A stretch of DNA of 64,000 nucleotides from Brevibacillus antibioticus (GCF_005217615.1 NZ_SZNK01000001.1:5021001-5085000); one strand, 5' to 3'; counted from the first letter of the stretch, positions 24,324 through 34,310 are shown. The notes: generated by a model not told the origin, from the letters alone. A program made the numbers and translations.

Positions 24324-27300
24324 CTATGCTTTCTTGTTTCTGCGATACATGATCGAAATACCGATCAAGATCGAAACGATACCTGCAACGATAGGGAGTG
24401 GGTTAGCCTGTTCTCCAGTCTGGGGCAATACTTTTCCTGTAGACGGATCGTTGCCGGTTTCCAAGACGTTGGGGTTATTAGGAGCTGCTGAATCGTTCGG
24501 TTTGCTCGTATTTCCTGTTTGATTCATTTCGCCGGAAGTGTTGGGGTTTGAAGTGTCATCAGGATTACTCGGTTGGTCTGGGGTGCTAGGTTGGTCTGGG
24601 TTGTTCGGTTGGTCTGGGTTGCTAGGTTGGTCTGGATTACCAGGTTGGTCTGGATTACCAGGTTGATCTGGGTTACCAGGTTGGTCTGGTTTGCCTGGTT
24701 GATCCGGTTTGCCAGGTTTGTCTGGTTTATCCGGTTTGTCTGGCTTTTCCGGCTTAGGATCTGGCTTAGGATCTGGCTTAGGATCTGGCTTAGGGTCTGG
24801 CTTAGGGTCTGGCTTAGGGTCTGGTTTAGGGTCTGGTTTAGGATCTGGTTTTGGCTCAGGATTTCCGCCTCCACCACCACCGCCTCCACCGGAGGTCACG
24901 TCATTTTCGACAGTCACCAACACATGGTCGCCAGCTACTTGGTTTCTTTTAATTTCGAACCCGATTGGCTTGCTGCTTTTAACATAACCAGCAGGTGCCT
25001 TTGTCTCGATAAACTCATACTTGCCCGGATTCAGGCCTTCGACAATCAGCTCTCCGTTGCCATCCGTAGTCAGCTTTGTAAGCTCCTGACCGTTCATATC
25101 TTTGGCTACCTGACCATTTTCATCGTGGAGCGTAAATTCAGCTCCTTTGAGCTTATGATTTGGGTAACCCGTCCTTACTTTGGTCAGTTTCACAGATCCT
25201 GGGTTCAATCTGTTGGTCAATGTGAGAGAGGCTGTGTCTTCCTCTGTCACTTCGAATTTCAGTGGTTCAGCGAGCTCATAATCAGCAAGAGCTTTTGTTT
25301 CCACGAGCTGGTAGAATCCTGCTTTCAGGTTTTCGAGGAGAAGGATACCGTCCTTATCCGTTGTGAGTCCACTTTGCAGTACTTTCCCGTCAGCATCTTG
25401 AAGCTCAAAGGTGACGCCAGGAAGTGGCACTTTGGTGTAATGGTCCACTTTCAGCAATTGAACGGACCCGATATTTTTGGCGTTCTTTTTCGTAAGGGTC
25501 ACAATTTCTGTCTGGTTGGAGGCGATTTTGAATGAAATGGGGGTCGCATCCAGCTTGTATCCCTTAGGAGCTTTCGTTTCGACTAGCTGATAGTTTCCTT
25601 CTGCCAGATCGCCTTTGGAGACTTTTCCGTCAGAGCCGGTTGTCAGCTCAGCGATCGTTTCGTATGCTCTGCCCTTTTCAACCTGTAGATTGAAGACAGC
25701 GCCTTCCAACGTTTTCCCAGCATTCTCCGCGTCAACTTTGGTTAACTCAAATCCTTGACGGAGCAGCTTGTTGCCGATGGGCATTTCGATTGTAACTGGA
25801 GCAGCTGGGTCAGCACCTGCAGGAGCTTTTAACGTAATGTCTTTTCCGTTTCTGTACTCGTCTGCGATGACGTAGCCAACAGGAGCGGATAGTTCTTTTA
25901 GCTTGTACGCTTTAAATTTGTAGCCTTTGAAGGGGGCGATGCCATTTTCATCGGTCACGACTGTTTCCAGCAAGGTTTTCCCTGCCTTGTCGTACAGACC
26001 AAACGTGGCGCCTGCCAAAGCTTTTTTCGTATCTGCGTCTGTTTTGACGATTTTTAAGTCGCCTTTACCAGGTGTGCTGGCTCCGCCACCAGCACCGGAC
26101 AAGCTGACTTTGACACCCTCTTGTCCGTCTTTCCCTTTACCTACAACTGTTTTCCCTGCAAAAGAGGCTTCGTTTTTGATGATCTCGCCATGATCAGCAT
26201 TGATAAAGGAACGGTACTCCAGGATGTAGGCAGTTTTCAGGTCGTTTTTGAAAGTCAGTTTAAAGGAGTTGCCAACCACTTCTAATGTGTAGTCCTCGGA
26301 GGCCATTTCTTTTCCGACAGTCAAAGCACCGGATTCAGAGACGATTGTCGTAAAGAGTTTGAAGGAGTCTTTCATCAGAATTTGATTGCTGGACAGCGTA
26401 TCGGTCAATACAGCACCTGCTGAAATATGAGACTGGCTCGGATTGATTTTTACTGTCCATGTTGCATACTCTGAATCTGCTCCTGTACCTTGTACGCCTG
26501 TTTTGAGGACGTACTGCCCACCGTATGCAGGTCTGACGGTCGTCTTGCCTTTATAGAGTGGAGTGCCTGTTATGTCACTATCGTGCATAGTGGCATTGTT
26601 TTCGTACACTTCTCCGACTGGCAGATCAGCCAAACTGGTTGTGTACGTGATGCGATAGGCCGAGTCGATCTGTCCAAGATGCAGCTCAAAACCGTTGGTT
26701 AATGGGTCGAATTTAATAGGAACAACTGGTCCTTGGACCACCTTCACGCCGTCTGCTCCACCTGTTAGCAGCAACTTATGCACTCGTAACGAGTCCTTCA
26801 CAAAAGTTTGTTCTCCGGTATAAAAATCCCGGATGATCGCGTTATTAATCTTGTGAAGGTTATAGTTCACATCGATTGTCCACGTGATTTCTTTTGTGCG
26901 GGCGTCGTATGTACCCGTTTTGTTGCCGTTATTGTTCGTGTAGTTGTCTGGTTTAACAGTAGCCGATTTCGTGATAGGGTCTTGTGCTTTCACGTTTTCC
27001 TTCCAGTTCAGCTCCGCCTCGTTTTTGTACACGGATGGACGGTCCTTGGAAGTAGGATCGAACTTTGTCAGGTACGTAATGACTAGACTCTTTGTGACTG
27101 GTTTGTGGAAGGTGATCTTGAATCCATCTTCGTACTTTGGGTTCGGAGAGATGCTGTAGTCTTTGTCAGGACCTTTTTCCAAATCCTTTGTCCAATCGCT
27201 GATTTTTACCTCGTCAGGAAGAAGAGTCAGCCCTTGACCCGCGTAACTGTCGGTAATAACGACTTCATCCATCACCTGATTGTCGTCATTTAGACTAAGC

Positions 27301-29234
27301 GTCCATTCGATCGTTTTATCCAGATAGTTCACTTTTTCTTTTTTGGCGGTTTTCCAGAAGATTGCTTGATTGATCTCTCTGGATGCATCTTTTTTGGTTC
27401 CATCATAGATCTCTACTTCATTTTTCACGAGGTAGCTGTCTTGGTGGACACGATTTTTGGCTTTGGTTTGGTAGGTGATTTCGTAAGCAGCCGACACGTC
27501 ATGGTCAAACTTCAAGCGGAAGCCGGTATCCGATGGGGTTACACTGTACTCTTTGATGGCAGCCCCGTCTTTTGTTCCGTTTCCGTTGTCACCGATGGTC
27601 ATTTTGTGAACGGTAAAGGAACCATTCACGAGCTCTTGATGACTCGTATCGAATCGATCCTCGAGCCATGCATCGCTTTGCTTGATCAGTTTTTCATTGT
27701 AGTTGTACTGAATAGCCCAGGTGATCGTTTGTTTGGTGTAATCGTAGTGAATCGCCTTTTTGTTCAGAGGCTGGCTGAATCGGACAGAGACATTCGCGGA
27801 ATCGATTAAATCCTTTGGAAGGTTCGTTCCTGTGACAGTGGCTTTATTCGTGTAGGTTGTATCTGTCGTACCGGTGACGTTGGTCTTGTACGCGACGCGA
27901 TAAGCACCGTCGATGTCGCCAAAGTTAATTTTGAACCCGTTTCCTTCTGTTAATTTCTCAGGAGTGAAGGTGGTTATCTCAGCCTTTGGATGAACAAAGC
28001 CATTCAACTGAACTTCTAATGGGAAGACCTTAATCGAGCTCATGTCGATATCCAGACCGCTTGGAAGCTCATCCGTAAAGACAGCGCCTTTAATCGGATT
28101 TTCACTCAGGTTAAAATCGATAGTCCAGTCGAGATAGCTAGGATTCATGCCCTTGTTTGCTTTTCCGTTCTTGTCGATTTCATTGTTGTTTTTTCCTTTG
28201 AAATGGACAGAGATCGGAGCGATGCCATCGAATTTGAAATCGATCTCCTGTCTCGTGCCACCCTCAAACTTTTTCTCATCGAATTCCCGCCACACATAGA
28301 ACGTTCCGTCATTGATCTCTGCGCCGTCATTGATGGCATCACTGAAAGTGAAGGTGACGGTGCCGTCTGTTTTCACTTCATAGGTGCCGTAGCCTCCGTT
28401 CAGATCTCCGGTCAAATCGCGGTCCGTCCGAAACTTATCTGGAAGAGGGAAAGTAAAGGTGGCACCTTCTGAGTAAGGATGTCCAGCAGGGACTTTCCAT
28501 GTGAAATCAACTTGAACACGTGAGCCCTGATCGGGGCGGATGTCTTCAATGTTGTTTCCGTCTTTGTCCTTCATGGCTACGCTGGTGATGATGTTGTCTT
28601 TGATGATGTTGTCTTCAGGGTCAGGTTTTGGGGTGGTAGGAGTCCCTGTTCCTGGATTGGTAGGAGTCCCTGTTCCTGGATTGGTAGGAGTCCCTGTTCC
28701 TGGATTGGTAGGAGTCCCTGTTCCTGGATCGGTAGGAGTCCCTGTTCCTGGATCGGTAGGAGTCCCTGTTCCTGGATTGGTAGGAGTCCCTGTTCCTGGA
28801 TCGGTAGGAGTCCCTGTTCCTGGATCGGTAGGAGTCCCTGTTCCTGGATCGGTAGGAGTCCCTGTTCCTGGATCGGTAGGAGTCCCTGTTCCTGGATCGG
28901 TAGGAGTCCCTGTTCCTGGATCGGTAGGAGTCCCCGTACCTGGATCGGTAGGAGTTCCCGTGCCCGGATCGGTAGGAGTCCCTGTTCCTGGATCGGTAGG
29001 AGTTCCCGTGCCTGGATCGGTAGGAGTTCCCGTGCCTGGATCGGTAGGAGTTCCCGTGCCTGGATCGGTAGGAGTTCCCGTGCCCGGATCAGTAGGATCG
29101 CCTTTACCCGGTTCCCCGCTATTGTTAATGACAACCTCACCTTGTGTTTGGGCATACGAGGTTGTCGTGAAACCGAAAATGTTTTGGATGATGAGCAAAA
29201 GTGCCACCACAACGATCCAAGATTTCCTTTGCAT
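24324..29234 (-). CDS. Giant LPXTG-anchored surface adhesin with SpaA/Cna-B domains
   Basis: A protein of 1636 residues. A signal peptide (to about residue 28) is followed by a low-complexity stalk of 8-residue repeats (PTDPGTGT type, about 40-205). Next come about six Ig-like adhesin modules with repeated phrases such as ITWTIDVNYNLHKIN and VVITDSYAGQGL (about 215-1130), like the bacterial SdrG/collagen-binding type. Four SpaA/Cna-B domains follow (about 1135-1460), each ending with an ETKAP-like strand able to form isopeptide bonds. Then come KPDP and QPGNPD proline-rich wall spacers and LPQTG at 1603, a helix and RRNKK. The sortase gene lies 55 bases upstream on the same strand and probably anchors it. 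The ligand is unknown. GGAGG lies 5 bases before the ATG. Confidence 0.93.
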   Translation of the reverse strand: MQRKSWIVVVALLLIIQNIFGFTTTSYAQTQGEVVINNSGEPGKGDPTDPGTGTPTDPGTGTPTDPGTGTPTDPGTGTPTDPGTGTPTDPGTGTPTDPGTGTPTDPGTGTPTDPGTGTPTDPGTGTPTDPGTGTPTDPGTGTPTDPGTGTPTNPGTGTPTDPGTGTPTDPGTGTPTNPGTGTPTNPGTGTPTNPGTGTPTTPKPDPEDNIIKDNIITSVAMKDKDGNNIEDIRPDQGSRVQVDFTWKVPAGHPYSEGATFTFPLPDKFRTDRDLTGDLNGGYGTYEVKTDGTVTFTFSDAINDGAEINDGTFYVWREFDEKKFEGGTRQEIDFKFDGIAPISVHFKGKNNNEIDKNGKANKGMNPSYLDWTIDFNLSENPIKGAVFTDELPSGLDIDMSSIKVFPLEVQLNGFVHPKAEITTFTPEKLTEGNGFKINFGDIDGAYRVAYKTNVTGTTDTTYTNKATVTGTNLPKDLIDSANVSVRFSQPLNKKAIHYDYTKQTITWAIQYNYNEKLIKQSDAWLEDRFDTSHQELVNGSFTVHKMTIGDNGNGTKDGAAIKEYSVTPSDTGFRLKFDHDVSAAYEITYQTKAKNRVHQDSYLVKNEVEIYDGTKKDASREINQAIFWKTAKKEKVNYLDKTIEWTLSLNDDNQVMDEVVITDSYAGQGLTLLPDEVKISDWTKDLEKGPDKDYSISPNPKYEDGFKITFHKPVTKSLVITYLTKFDPTSKDRPSVYKNEAELNWKENVKAQDPITKSATVKPDNYTNNNGNKTGTYDARTKEITWTIDVNYNLHKINNAIIRDFYTGEQTFVKDSLRVHKLLLTGGADGVKVVQGPVVPIKFDPLTNGFELHLGQIDSAYRITYTTSLADLPVGEVYENNATMHDSDITGTPLYKGKTTVRPAYGGQYVLKTGVQGTGADSEYATWTVKINPSQSHISAGAVLTDTLSSNQILMKDSFKLFTTIVSESGALTVGKEMASEDYTLEVVGNSFKLTFKNDLKTAYILEYRSFINADHGEIIKNEASFAGKTVVGKGKDGQEGVKVSLSGAGGGASTPGKGDLKIVKTDADTKKALAGATFGLYDKAGKTLLETVVTDENGIAPFKGYKFKAYKLKELSAPVGYVIADEYRNGKDITLKAPAGADPAAPVTIEMPIGNKLLRQGFELTKVDAENAGKTLEGAVFNLQVEKGRAYETIAELTTGSDGKVSKGDLAEGNYQLVETKAPKGYKLDATPISFKIASNQTEIVTLTKKNAKNIGSVQLLKVDHYTKVPLPGVTFELQDADGKVLQSGLTTDKDGILLLENLKAGFYQLVETKALADYELAEPLKFEVTEEDTASLTLTNRLNPGSVKLTKVRTGYPNHKLKGAEFTLHDENGQVAKDMNGQELTKLTTDGNGELIVEGLNPGKYEFIETKAPAGYVKSSKPIGFEIKRNQVAGDHVLVTVENDVTSGGGGGGGGGNPEPKPDPKPDPKPDPKPDPKPDPKPDPKPDPKPDPKPEKPDKPDKPDKPGKPDQPGKPDQPGNPDQPGNPDQPGNPDQPSNPDQPNNPDQPSTPDQPSNPDDTSNPNTSGEMNQTGNTSKPNDSAAPNNPNVLETGNDPSTGKVLPQTGEQANPLPIVAGIVSILIGISIMYRRNKKA
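28635..29100. repeat. Tandem 24-bp coding repeats in the adhesin gene
   Basis: Nineteen near-perfect 24-bp units plus a diverged one encode the PTDPGTGT stalk. The units differ only at an Asp/Asn codon and a few silent positions. The silent variants cluster towards the end nearest the signal peptide, which suggests recent copying of the other units. Confidence 0.9.
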
Positions 29235-29289
29235 ATGCTCCTCCTGTACTAAATAAAAACTAGTTCATTTTGTCTTTCAGTAGGAAGTG

Positions 29290-29913
29290 TTAAGGCTGAG
29301 ATGAAGTTGTCTGTTTCTGTTTCCATTCAGCTTGAACGATCAGTCTGTCCTTCGGATCTTTCGCTCCAACAGGGGTGCATGTGACCAAGGTGATCAATGG
29401 CTTCTTTTGATCCTCTAGAACTTCTACTTGTGTACGATCTACGACAAAGGCTTTCACGACAACGAACTGGTAGGTTGCCGTTTTCGTCTTGATCTCAATC
29501 TCATCGTTAGGTGCTAGTTCGTCCATGCGATTGAATTGCTTACCATGAGTAATCCCGCGATGGCCAGCCAGTCCAACATTGTTCACGCCGAATTCCTTGT
29601 CTGGCTCGATCAGGCCAACACCTTTACTCAAGGAATGCTTGTCCGCGCCTTCAAAAATCATCATTTCCAGATCAATTTTGGGAATCCGAATCACGCCTCT
29701 GGCACCTTCCAACATAGCGAGCGGCTCTTGTATCTGAGGAGATGGTGTATCTTCTGAAGCAGTTGTTTCTATTTGCTCGCTGACGTTGCTCAGTTGTTCG
29801 AACGCTTCGATGAGCTGTTCCTGCTTTTGTGCAGATACCGCCGTTTCCCATTGAGGATAGAAAAGGAGGAACAAGCCTGCCAGGATAAACCCAGCACTTA
29901 ACAGCACTCGCAC
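29290..29913 (-). CDS. Sortase, class D-like
   Basis: A protein of about 207 residues with one N-terminal membrane anchor and a sortase barrel. The catalytic triad is visible: His in GLAGHRG, Cys in TLVTCTP and Arg in KDRLIVQ (residues 121, 182 and 193 if counted from a TTG at 29922). An N-terminal anchor, small size and TLVTC fit class D. It lies directly upstream of the LPQTG adhesin on the same strand. GTG 29913 has AAGGGAG 9 bases upstream; TTG 29922 abuts that site, so I prefer the GTG. Confidence 0.88.
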   Translation of the reverse strand: MRVLLSAGFILAGLFLLFYPQWETAVSAQKQEQLIEAFEQLSNVSEQIETTASEDTPSPQIQEPLAMLEGARGVIRIPKIDLEMMIFEGADKHSLSKGVGLIEPDKEFGVNNVGLAGHRGITHGKQFNRMDELAPNDEIEIKTKTATYQFVVVKAFVVDRTQVEVLEDQKKPLITLVTCTPVGAKDPKDRLIVQAEWKQKQTTSSQP

Positions 29914-30114
29914 ATTCTTCAACTCCCTTTTCGCACCGTTAACTCAATTCATCTTTCCCCCCTTGTCCCAATTTTTCGTTAACTATGTTCGGCAAGGGCA
30001 TCCTTCGTTGTACAAGTCTTGCTAGTCGAGAACAACAGATTCACCTGCTGTTCCAATTATGAAAAAATGCCTAGAGGTATCATAATCTTTCGACCTATAC
30101 AATTTCTGAACATG

Positions 30115-30154
30115 AAAAAAGCCAGGGGAGGAAGAATCTCCTTTCTGGCTTTTT
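30115..30154 (-). terminator. Terminator downstream of the YHYH protein gene
   Basis: GAAAAAAGCCAG pairs with CTGGCTTTTTC, with an inner GGAG/CTCC helix. Both flanks are T-rich on the reading strand. The rest of 29923-30114 shows no gene; it must carry the sortase promoter. Confidence 0.82.
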
Positions 30155-30171
30155 CGGTCTTCATTCTATGG

Positions 30172-30801
30172 TTAATAGGCGATGCTTTTTGAAACAAATC
30201 CAACTAAAACCTTCCCATTTGCATCAACGGTGGAGCCGTAATACCAATCTCCATGTTCACCGACAACTTGAACAAGTGCATCTCTGACAGCGTAGCCCCT
30301 GCCTGGACTTTCTGCGGAAGAGGTCGAGAAGAAGTAGCCTTTCTCTCCTTGAATTTTGACAGTCTTAGGAGTAATCGGTGTATACGAGGTGACCACTGTT
30401 TTAGAAATGTAACCTTGATCGATGGAGATAAACTCCAGCTGTGTACCGGATGCTTTGATTTCAAAACCATACCAAAGGGTTGCAGCAACGACAGAGTCAA
30501 GGGATGGAGCAGAATAAACGGTAGCATTGTCTACGGCTACAATTGTTTTCGAAGGGAGTATTTTCCGTTGTGCGGGGGCCGCTGGTTTTGAAGGGGCCGA
30601 TTTTTTTACTTGGCTGTTGGAAGAACCACCGCCACCGTTGTGATAGTGATATTCTCCATACTGTAATCCCCATTTTTCACAGTTTGTTCTACAGGTGTGT
30701 CCACCATTTGCATCTGTTCTGCCTGGATGCGCCTCAATCATTTGAACAGGGAAAAAAGCAAAGCAAAGAATGAGTGCAAGTACAGAAATAATCTTTTTCA
30801 T
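30172..30801 (-). CDS. Secreted YHYH-motif protein with SH3-like domains
   Basis: A protein of 209 residues. A signal peptide (to about EAHPG) is followed by a short His/Cys module (HPGRTDANGGHTCR, then EYHYHNGGGG) known as the YHYH domain, probably metal-binding. The remainder (about 85-209) looks like two bacterial SH3 domains (TVYSAPSLDSVVAATLWYG, then GYAVRDALVQVVGEHGDWYYG) that could bind cell wall. ATG 30801 has AGGAGG 6 bases upstream. The LysE-type gene lies 10 bases upstream on the same strand. Role unknown. Confidence 0.82.
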   Translation of the reverse strand: MKKIISVLALILCFAFFPVQMIEAHPGRTDANGGHTCRTNCEKWGLQYGEYHYHNGGGGSSNSQVKKSAPSKPAAPAQRKILPSKTIVAVDNATVYSAPSLDSVVAATLWYGFEIKASGTQLEFISIDQGYISKTVVTSYTPITPKTVKIQGEKGYFFSTSSAESPGRGYAVRDALVQVVGEHGDWYYGSTVDANGKVLVGFVSKSIAY

Positions 30802-30811
30802 AGACAACCTC

Positions 30812-31444
30812 CTAAGGATTCGCTTTCGCCCGCAACAGATTCAACCCCATCCCGATAAAAACAATCCCTGTCAGCTTGTTGAGAATGAGGGAGAACTTCT
30901 GATTATTGCGCAATTTTTGCGTAGCGAAGGAAGCAAACAGGGCGAGGAGACTGCACCAGATGCCACCCGTAACGGTAAAAGTAAGGCCAAGAATAAGGAA
31001 AGGGAGTGGTCCGGCTTCCGTTGCGCTAACAAATTGCGGGAGGAAGGCGATGAAAAACAGGGCGACCTTTGGATTCGTGACACTTGTCAGGATCGCTTGC
31101 AGATAAATTTTTTCACCCTTGAGCTTCTTGGAATCGGCTGCGTCAAAAGCTGGTGATTCCTTCGTCATGAGCATGCGAATGCCCAAATAGACGAGATAGG
31201 CGACCCCCAATATTTTGACGATGTTAAAAAGCACGATGGATTGCGCCAAAAGGAGCGACAAGCCGAAGGCAGCCAAGAGCGTGTGAATGAGTGAGCCTGT
31301 CAAAATGCCGAGAACCGAAAGAATACCTGCCTGTTTTCCTTGCGAAATGCTGCGGGTGATGATGTACATCGTGTCAGAGCCGGGTATCAGGTTCAACATG
31401 ATCGCGGTCATCAGAAATGCTTCATAATGGACGATTCCAAACAT
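30812..31444 (-). CDS. LysE/RhtB-family amino acid exporter
   Basis: A protein of 210 residues with six hydrophobic segments. The LysE family start is clear (MLNLIPGSDTMYIITRSISQGKQAG), as is LGVAYLVYLGIRML and the later SVTNPKVALFFIAFLPQF. Such proteins export amino acids or homoserine lactone-like compounds. GGAGTGAGAAGAG precedes the ATG. Its substrate cannot be read from sequence. Confidence 0.92.
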   Translation of the reverse strand: MFGIVHYEAFLMTAIMLNLIPGSDTMYIITRSISQGKQAGILSVLGILTGSLIHTLLAAFGLSLLLAQSIVLFNIVKILGVAYLVYLGIRMLMTKESPAFDAADSKKLKGEKIYLQAILTSVTNPKVALFFIAFLPQFVSATEAGPLPFLILGLTFTVTGGIWCSLLALFASFATQKLRNNQKFSLILNKLTGIVFIGMGLNLLRAKANP

Positions 31445-31596
31445 CTCTTCTCACTCCTCATCTGTCTATAAAATAAAAATAAATTATAGAATAATCTGAT
31501 ACCTGGCGCAATGCGGAAAATGAGGAAAAGCTCCTGACGCAGATCAAGGAACGTATGCCATGATCGCGAGGGGAGCTCATTATTCAAGCGGACTGA

Positions 31597-33360
31597 TTAC
31601 GGCGTTGATTCAGTAGCGCGTATCCAGCCTTCTTTTCCATCAAATACAATCTGGTACCAGCCATTTATATCTGCGATGACTTGGAAGGAACCATCTGCTA
31701 CTACCTGACCGATCTTCTCATATTCTTCACCAGGACCCGCAAAAACATCGATTTTTTGAGTGGTAGGGGGAGTTTGATCCGTCGCTTCTGTTGATCCGTC
31801 AGCTGGGGAAGTCGCTTCTCCTGACCCAGTTCCCCCAGTCGTTTCCTCGGAACCCTCCTCCAAGTCAGCCAGCTTTTCCATGTAAGCTAAGCCATTGTCC
31901 TCGAGCTTGAACAAAGCGATTTCTTTTTCCCCTTTGCCTACCGCATTTTTCATGATCACATGCTCGGAGTCCTCTACGCTGAGTTCATCCGCCTGGACCG
32001 AAAAGCGCTTATCGAGTGACTCTTTTGTCAAATTTGGAGAGAGCGCCGTGTAGGAGTGAGTACGCTCCTTGCCGGATGCACTCACGATAATCACAGGCTT
32101 GTCTTTACTTCCGAGTGTATCGTCGATCTTAGCCTTTGCCGATTTCATGTCCACATCGAGCGACTGATCCAGATAGAGAAGCGAATCATTTGGCATTTTT
32201 GCTGCGAAGTAAAGATGTTGATCTGCCGCAGAGAGTCCAAATGCGTAAAGCTTTGCTCCCCAGCGATCTGTGCCGGAGAACATGTCGGTGAACGTTCTGT
32301 CTGGATATCTCAATTGCAATAAGCGTGCTGGATCGTATTCCAACCAGAGCTTTTCCAGATCAGACAGGAGAGTAGCCGTATCCTGGAGCGGATTCAACTG
32401 TTCGTACAATTCACGCGCTTTGGTGAACTCAAACGACTTGATGTATTGTTCTGCCTGCTTGAGCTTGCCTTCCAGATAGCGGGTGATCGAATCGAGAACA
32501 GGTGAATCACTGGACAGCACATCCTCGATTTTGCGATAGGCGGCTGCCATGTCAACGAAGGCACTCAAATCCTTCGAACGAATGACTTCCTTTATTTCAG
32601 TTAGCGCATACTTTTCCAACTGCCCCACTAACCAATCTGTCTCGATACCCAGTTGTTTGTAATGGCGTATGCTGGTAGCCGTTTTGGTGATGACTTCTTT
32701 AAAAGGAGCCGAAGCGATCAATTTCCGTAGCTTCGTTTTTTCATAGTCCTGAAACAAGGTCGAGAGCTCAGCCCGCTTTTTCTCTTTGCCTCCGTAATAT
32801 TCTTCTGGAATGGCAAGGAGTGTTTCGATGAAAGATTCGTCCTGGTCGTTTCCCTTTTCGAGATTCGATTGTGCCTGAGCCTTCGCTGTTTGCAAGGCAT
32901 TCAGGTAATAATCGGAAAAGCTCTTATCCATCCCAAAGTGAGCGGACAATTGCTGGAAAAAGACCGCGGGTACGTCCTTTTGAATCTGGTATTTTTGTTT
33001 AACAGCTTGATACTGTTCATAGACCGCACCGATTTCTGCGATCTTCTTTTCCGAAATGGCCGAGCGTGATTGCAGGTGCAGCCCTTCCAGCTCAGTGCGG
33101 ATAGATGTCAGTTGGAACATGATGCTATTCCATTCGTCATCCCCGTAGGACAGGACAGCCATATCATTCGCACGAGAAAAGGTTTCCTCGGCTTGCAGCA
33201 GGTTCTTTTGTTCATAATACGCCTTTGCCTGTTTATACAAGGAAATCTGCTCGTACCCGAATCCGAGCTTGAACAGAACGGCGATCAAACCTAAGGCAAA
33301 GAGTCCGAGAACAATATTACGGACCCAGAGGGACCTATAATAGGGAGAGATAGGCAACAT
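31597..33360 (-). CDS. Membrane-anchored helical protein with C-terminal SH3 domain
   Basis: A protein of 587 residues. A single N-terminal membrane span (NIVLGLFALGLIAVLFKLGF) is followed by long helical, TPR-like repeats (AKAYYEQKNLLQAEETFSRA and later QYIKSFEFTKARELYEQL), then a mixed domain. A Ser/Gly/Thr-rich linker (about 510-540) leads to a bacterial SH3 domain (VFAGPGEEYEKIGQV, WYQIVFDGKEGWIRA). The bulk is likely outside the membrane. It is the third gene of the minus-strand operon divergent from the tubulin-like locus, 14 bases past the zinc-ribbon gene. ATG 33360 has AAGGAGGGG 6 bases upstream. It could sense or hold the cell wall for the system. Confidence 0.75.
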   Translation of the reverse strand: MLPISPYYRSLWVRNIVLGLFALGLIAVLFKLGFGYEQISLYKQAKAYYEQKNLLQAEETFSRANDMAVLSYGDDEWNSIMFQLTSIRTELEGLHLQSRSAISEKKIAEIGAVYEQYQAVKQKYQIQKDVPAVFFQQLSAHFGMDKSFSDYYLNALQTAKAQAQSNLEKGNDQDESFIETLLAIPEEYYGGKEKKRAELSTLFQDYEKTKLRKLIASAPFKEVITKTATSIRHYKQLGIETDWLVGQLEKYALTEIKEVIRSKDLSAFVDMAAAYRKIEDVLSSDSPVLDSITRYLEGKLKQAEQYIKSFEFTKARELYEQLNPLQDTATLLSDLEKLWLEYDPARLLQLRYPDRTFTDMFSGTDRWGAKLYAFGLSAADQHLYFAAKMPNDSLLYLDQSLDVDMKSAKAKIDDTLGSKDKPVIIVSASGKERTHSYTALSPNLTKESLDKRFSVQADELSVEDSEHVIMKNAVGKGEKEIALFKLEDNGLAYMEKLADLEEGSEETTGGTGSGEATSPADGSTEATDQTPPTTQKIDVFAGPGEEYEKIGQVVADGSFQVIADINGWYQIVFDGKEGWIRATESTP

Positions 33361-33374
33361 AAAAGGCCCCTCCT

Positions 33375-34310
33375 TCACAGTAAGCCTTTAAAATCCGGGT
33401 CAAACGCGTAATGCGTATCCACCCTGTTTTTGGTAGAATGATATAGTTGTTCCCAAGCTTCATTCTTATGGGTTTGTACCATTTTTGCCAATCGCAGAAG
33501 GCGCTCGCGAGGCAAAAAATCGATAAATTCAATAATCAGATCTTGATACTCGTCCACATAAGACTTCATGCGGAGCGCTGCACCTGCCACTTGACCGATG
33601 AGCTGATCCCCGTTTTCCAGCAACAATATTTGATTTTTATAACGTCTGACATAAGTAAGCACGGATTTTTTGACGAGCGAAGGCTGGACCTTGATGACTT
33701 CGCGCACATATTCCATGAAATCCTTGTCGTACATAGATGGGATGAGCGTTTCGAGCTCCAGCTCCATGTCTTTGCGCAGGACGTAATGATTGAGGAACAT
33801 GATCTTGCGTATCTTGATCGTATCAGAATCGATGAAATGCCCGATCTCTCTCGTTTTTTCATAAGCTTCCTTGAGATGTCCTTCTTTGACGTCGTTGCCC
33901 ACTTCCTCCAAATGACGGAGGAGTGAACTCTTGAGGGTCTCTATTTCCCTCGTTAAAAAGTGTTGAAATTGTAAGTCCCTTTCATAGGCGCCGTATTTTT
34001 TCTGCATCACGAAAAACAGGACGCACAACACACAGCCAATACCTCCTGCGAGAGCTAATTGCAAAAGGGTCTCCGCAGAAAGGGCAGCAAGACAGACGAA
34101 CAAGCCCAAGAGCAAAAAGCGGGTCTGCACATAGCGGCGTGTTACCGCATGGGAAACCTGGCGGATCGGTGTGTAGGCTCTCCCGCAAGTCTCGCAATGT
34201 GTCTCCCACAGGACATGGTACGTATGGCATCGCGTGCACGCTTGAATTCTTTCATACGTATGAGTGGTTTTGCGGGTTTTGCGAAATTGGACGCCGATTC
34301 GTTTTCTCAT
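33375..34310 (-). CDS. Zinc-ribbon membrane protein
   Basis: A protein of 311 residues. A basic N-terminus is followed by a CxxC-x10-CxxC zinc ribbon (Cys25, 28, 39, 42). Two close membrane spans follow (about 64-105), then a cytoplasmic helical domain of about 200 residues. The start overlaps the stop of the 49-residue gene as ATGA, indicating coupled translation. The zinc ribbon at the N-terminus echoes the one in the GTPase of the divergent operon. No known family assignment; it is probably a membrane component of the same system. Confidence 0.75.
   Translation of the reverse strand: MRKRIGVQFRKTRKTTHTYERIQACTRCHTYHVLWETHCETCGRAYTPIRQVSHAVTRRYVQTRFLLLGLFVCLAALSAETLLQLALAGGIGCVLCVLFFVMQKKYGAYERDLQFQHFLTREIETLKSSLLRHLEEVGNDVKEGHLKEAYEKTREIGHFIDSDTIKIRKIMFLNHYVLRKDMELELETLIPSMYDKDFMEYVREVIKVQPSLVKKSVLTYVRRYKNQILLLENGDQLIGQVAGAALRMKSYVDEYQDLIIEFIDFLPRERLLRLAKMVQTHKNEAWEQLYHSTKNRVDTHYAFDPDFKGLL

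Noticed and set aside
24573..25535. Plus-strand frame of 320 residues rich in Trp and Arg opposite the adhesin wall-spacer region
   Set aside because: Composition is the complement of Pro/Asp/Lys repeats; no ribosome site or domain.
28635..29100. Possible CRISPR array
   Set aside because: The 24-bp repeats are directly adjacent without unique spacers and encode part of the adhesin.
28540..29256. Long plus-strand and minus-strand alternate frames across the 24-bp repeats (Val/Pro/Gly- and Leu/Pro/Ile-rich products)
   Set aside because: Tandem repeats whose unit is a multiple of three stay open in every frame by chance; only the adhesin frame continues into real domains.
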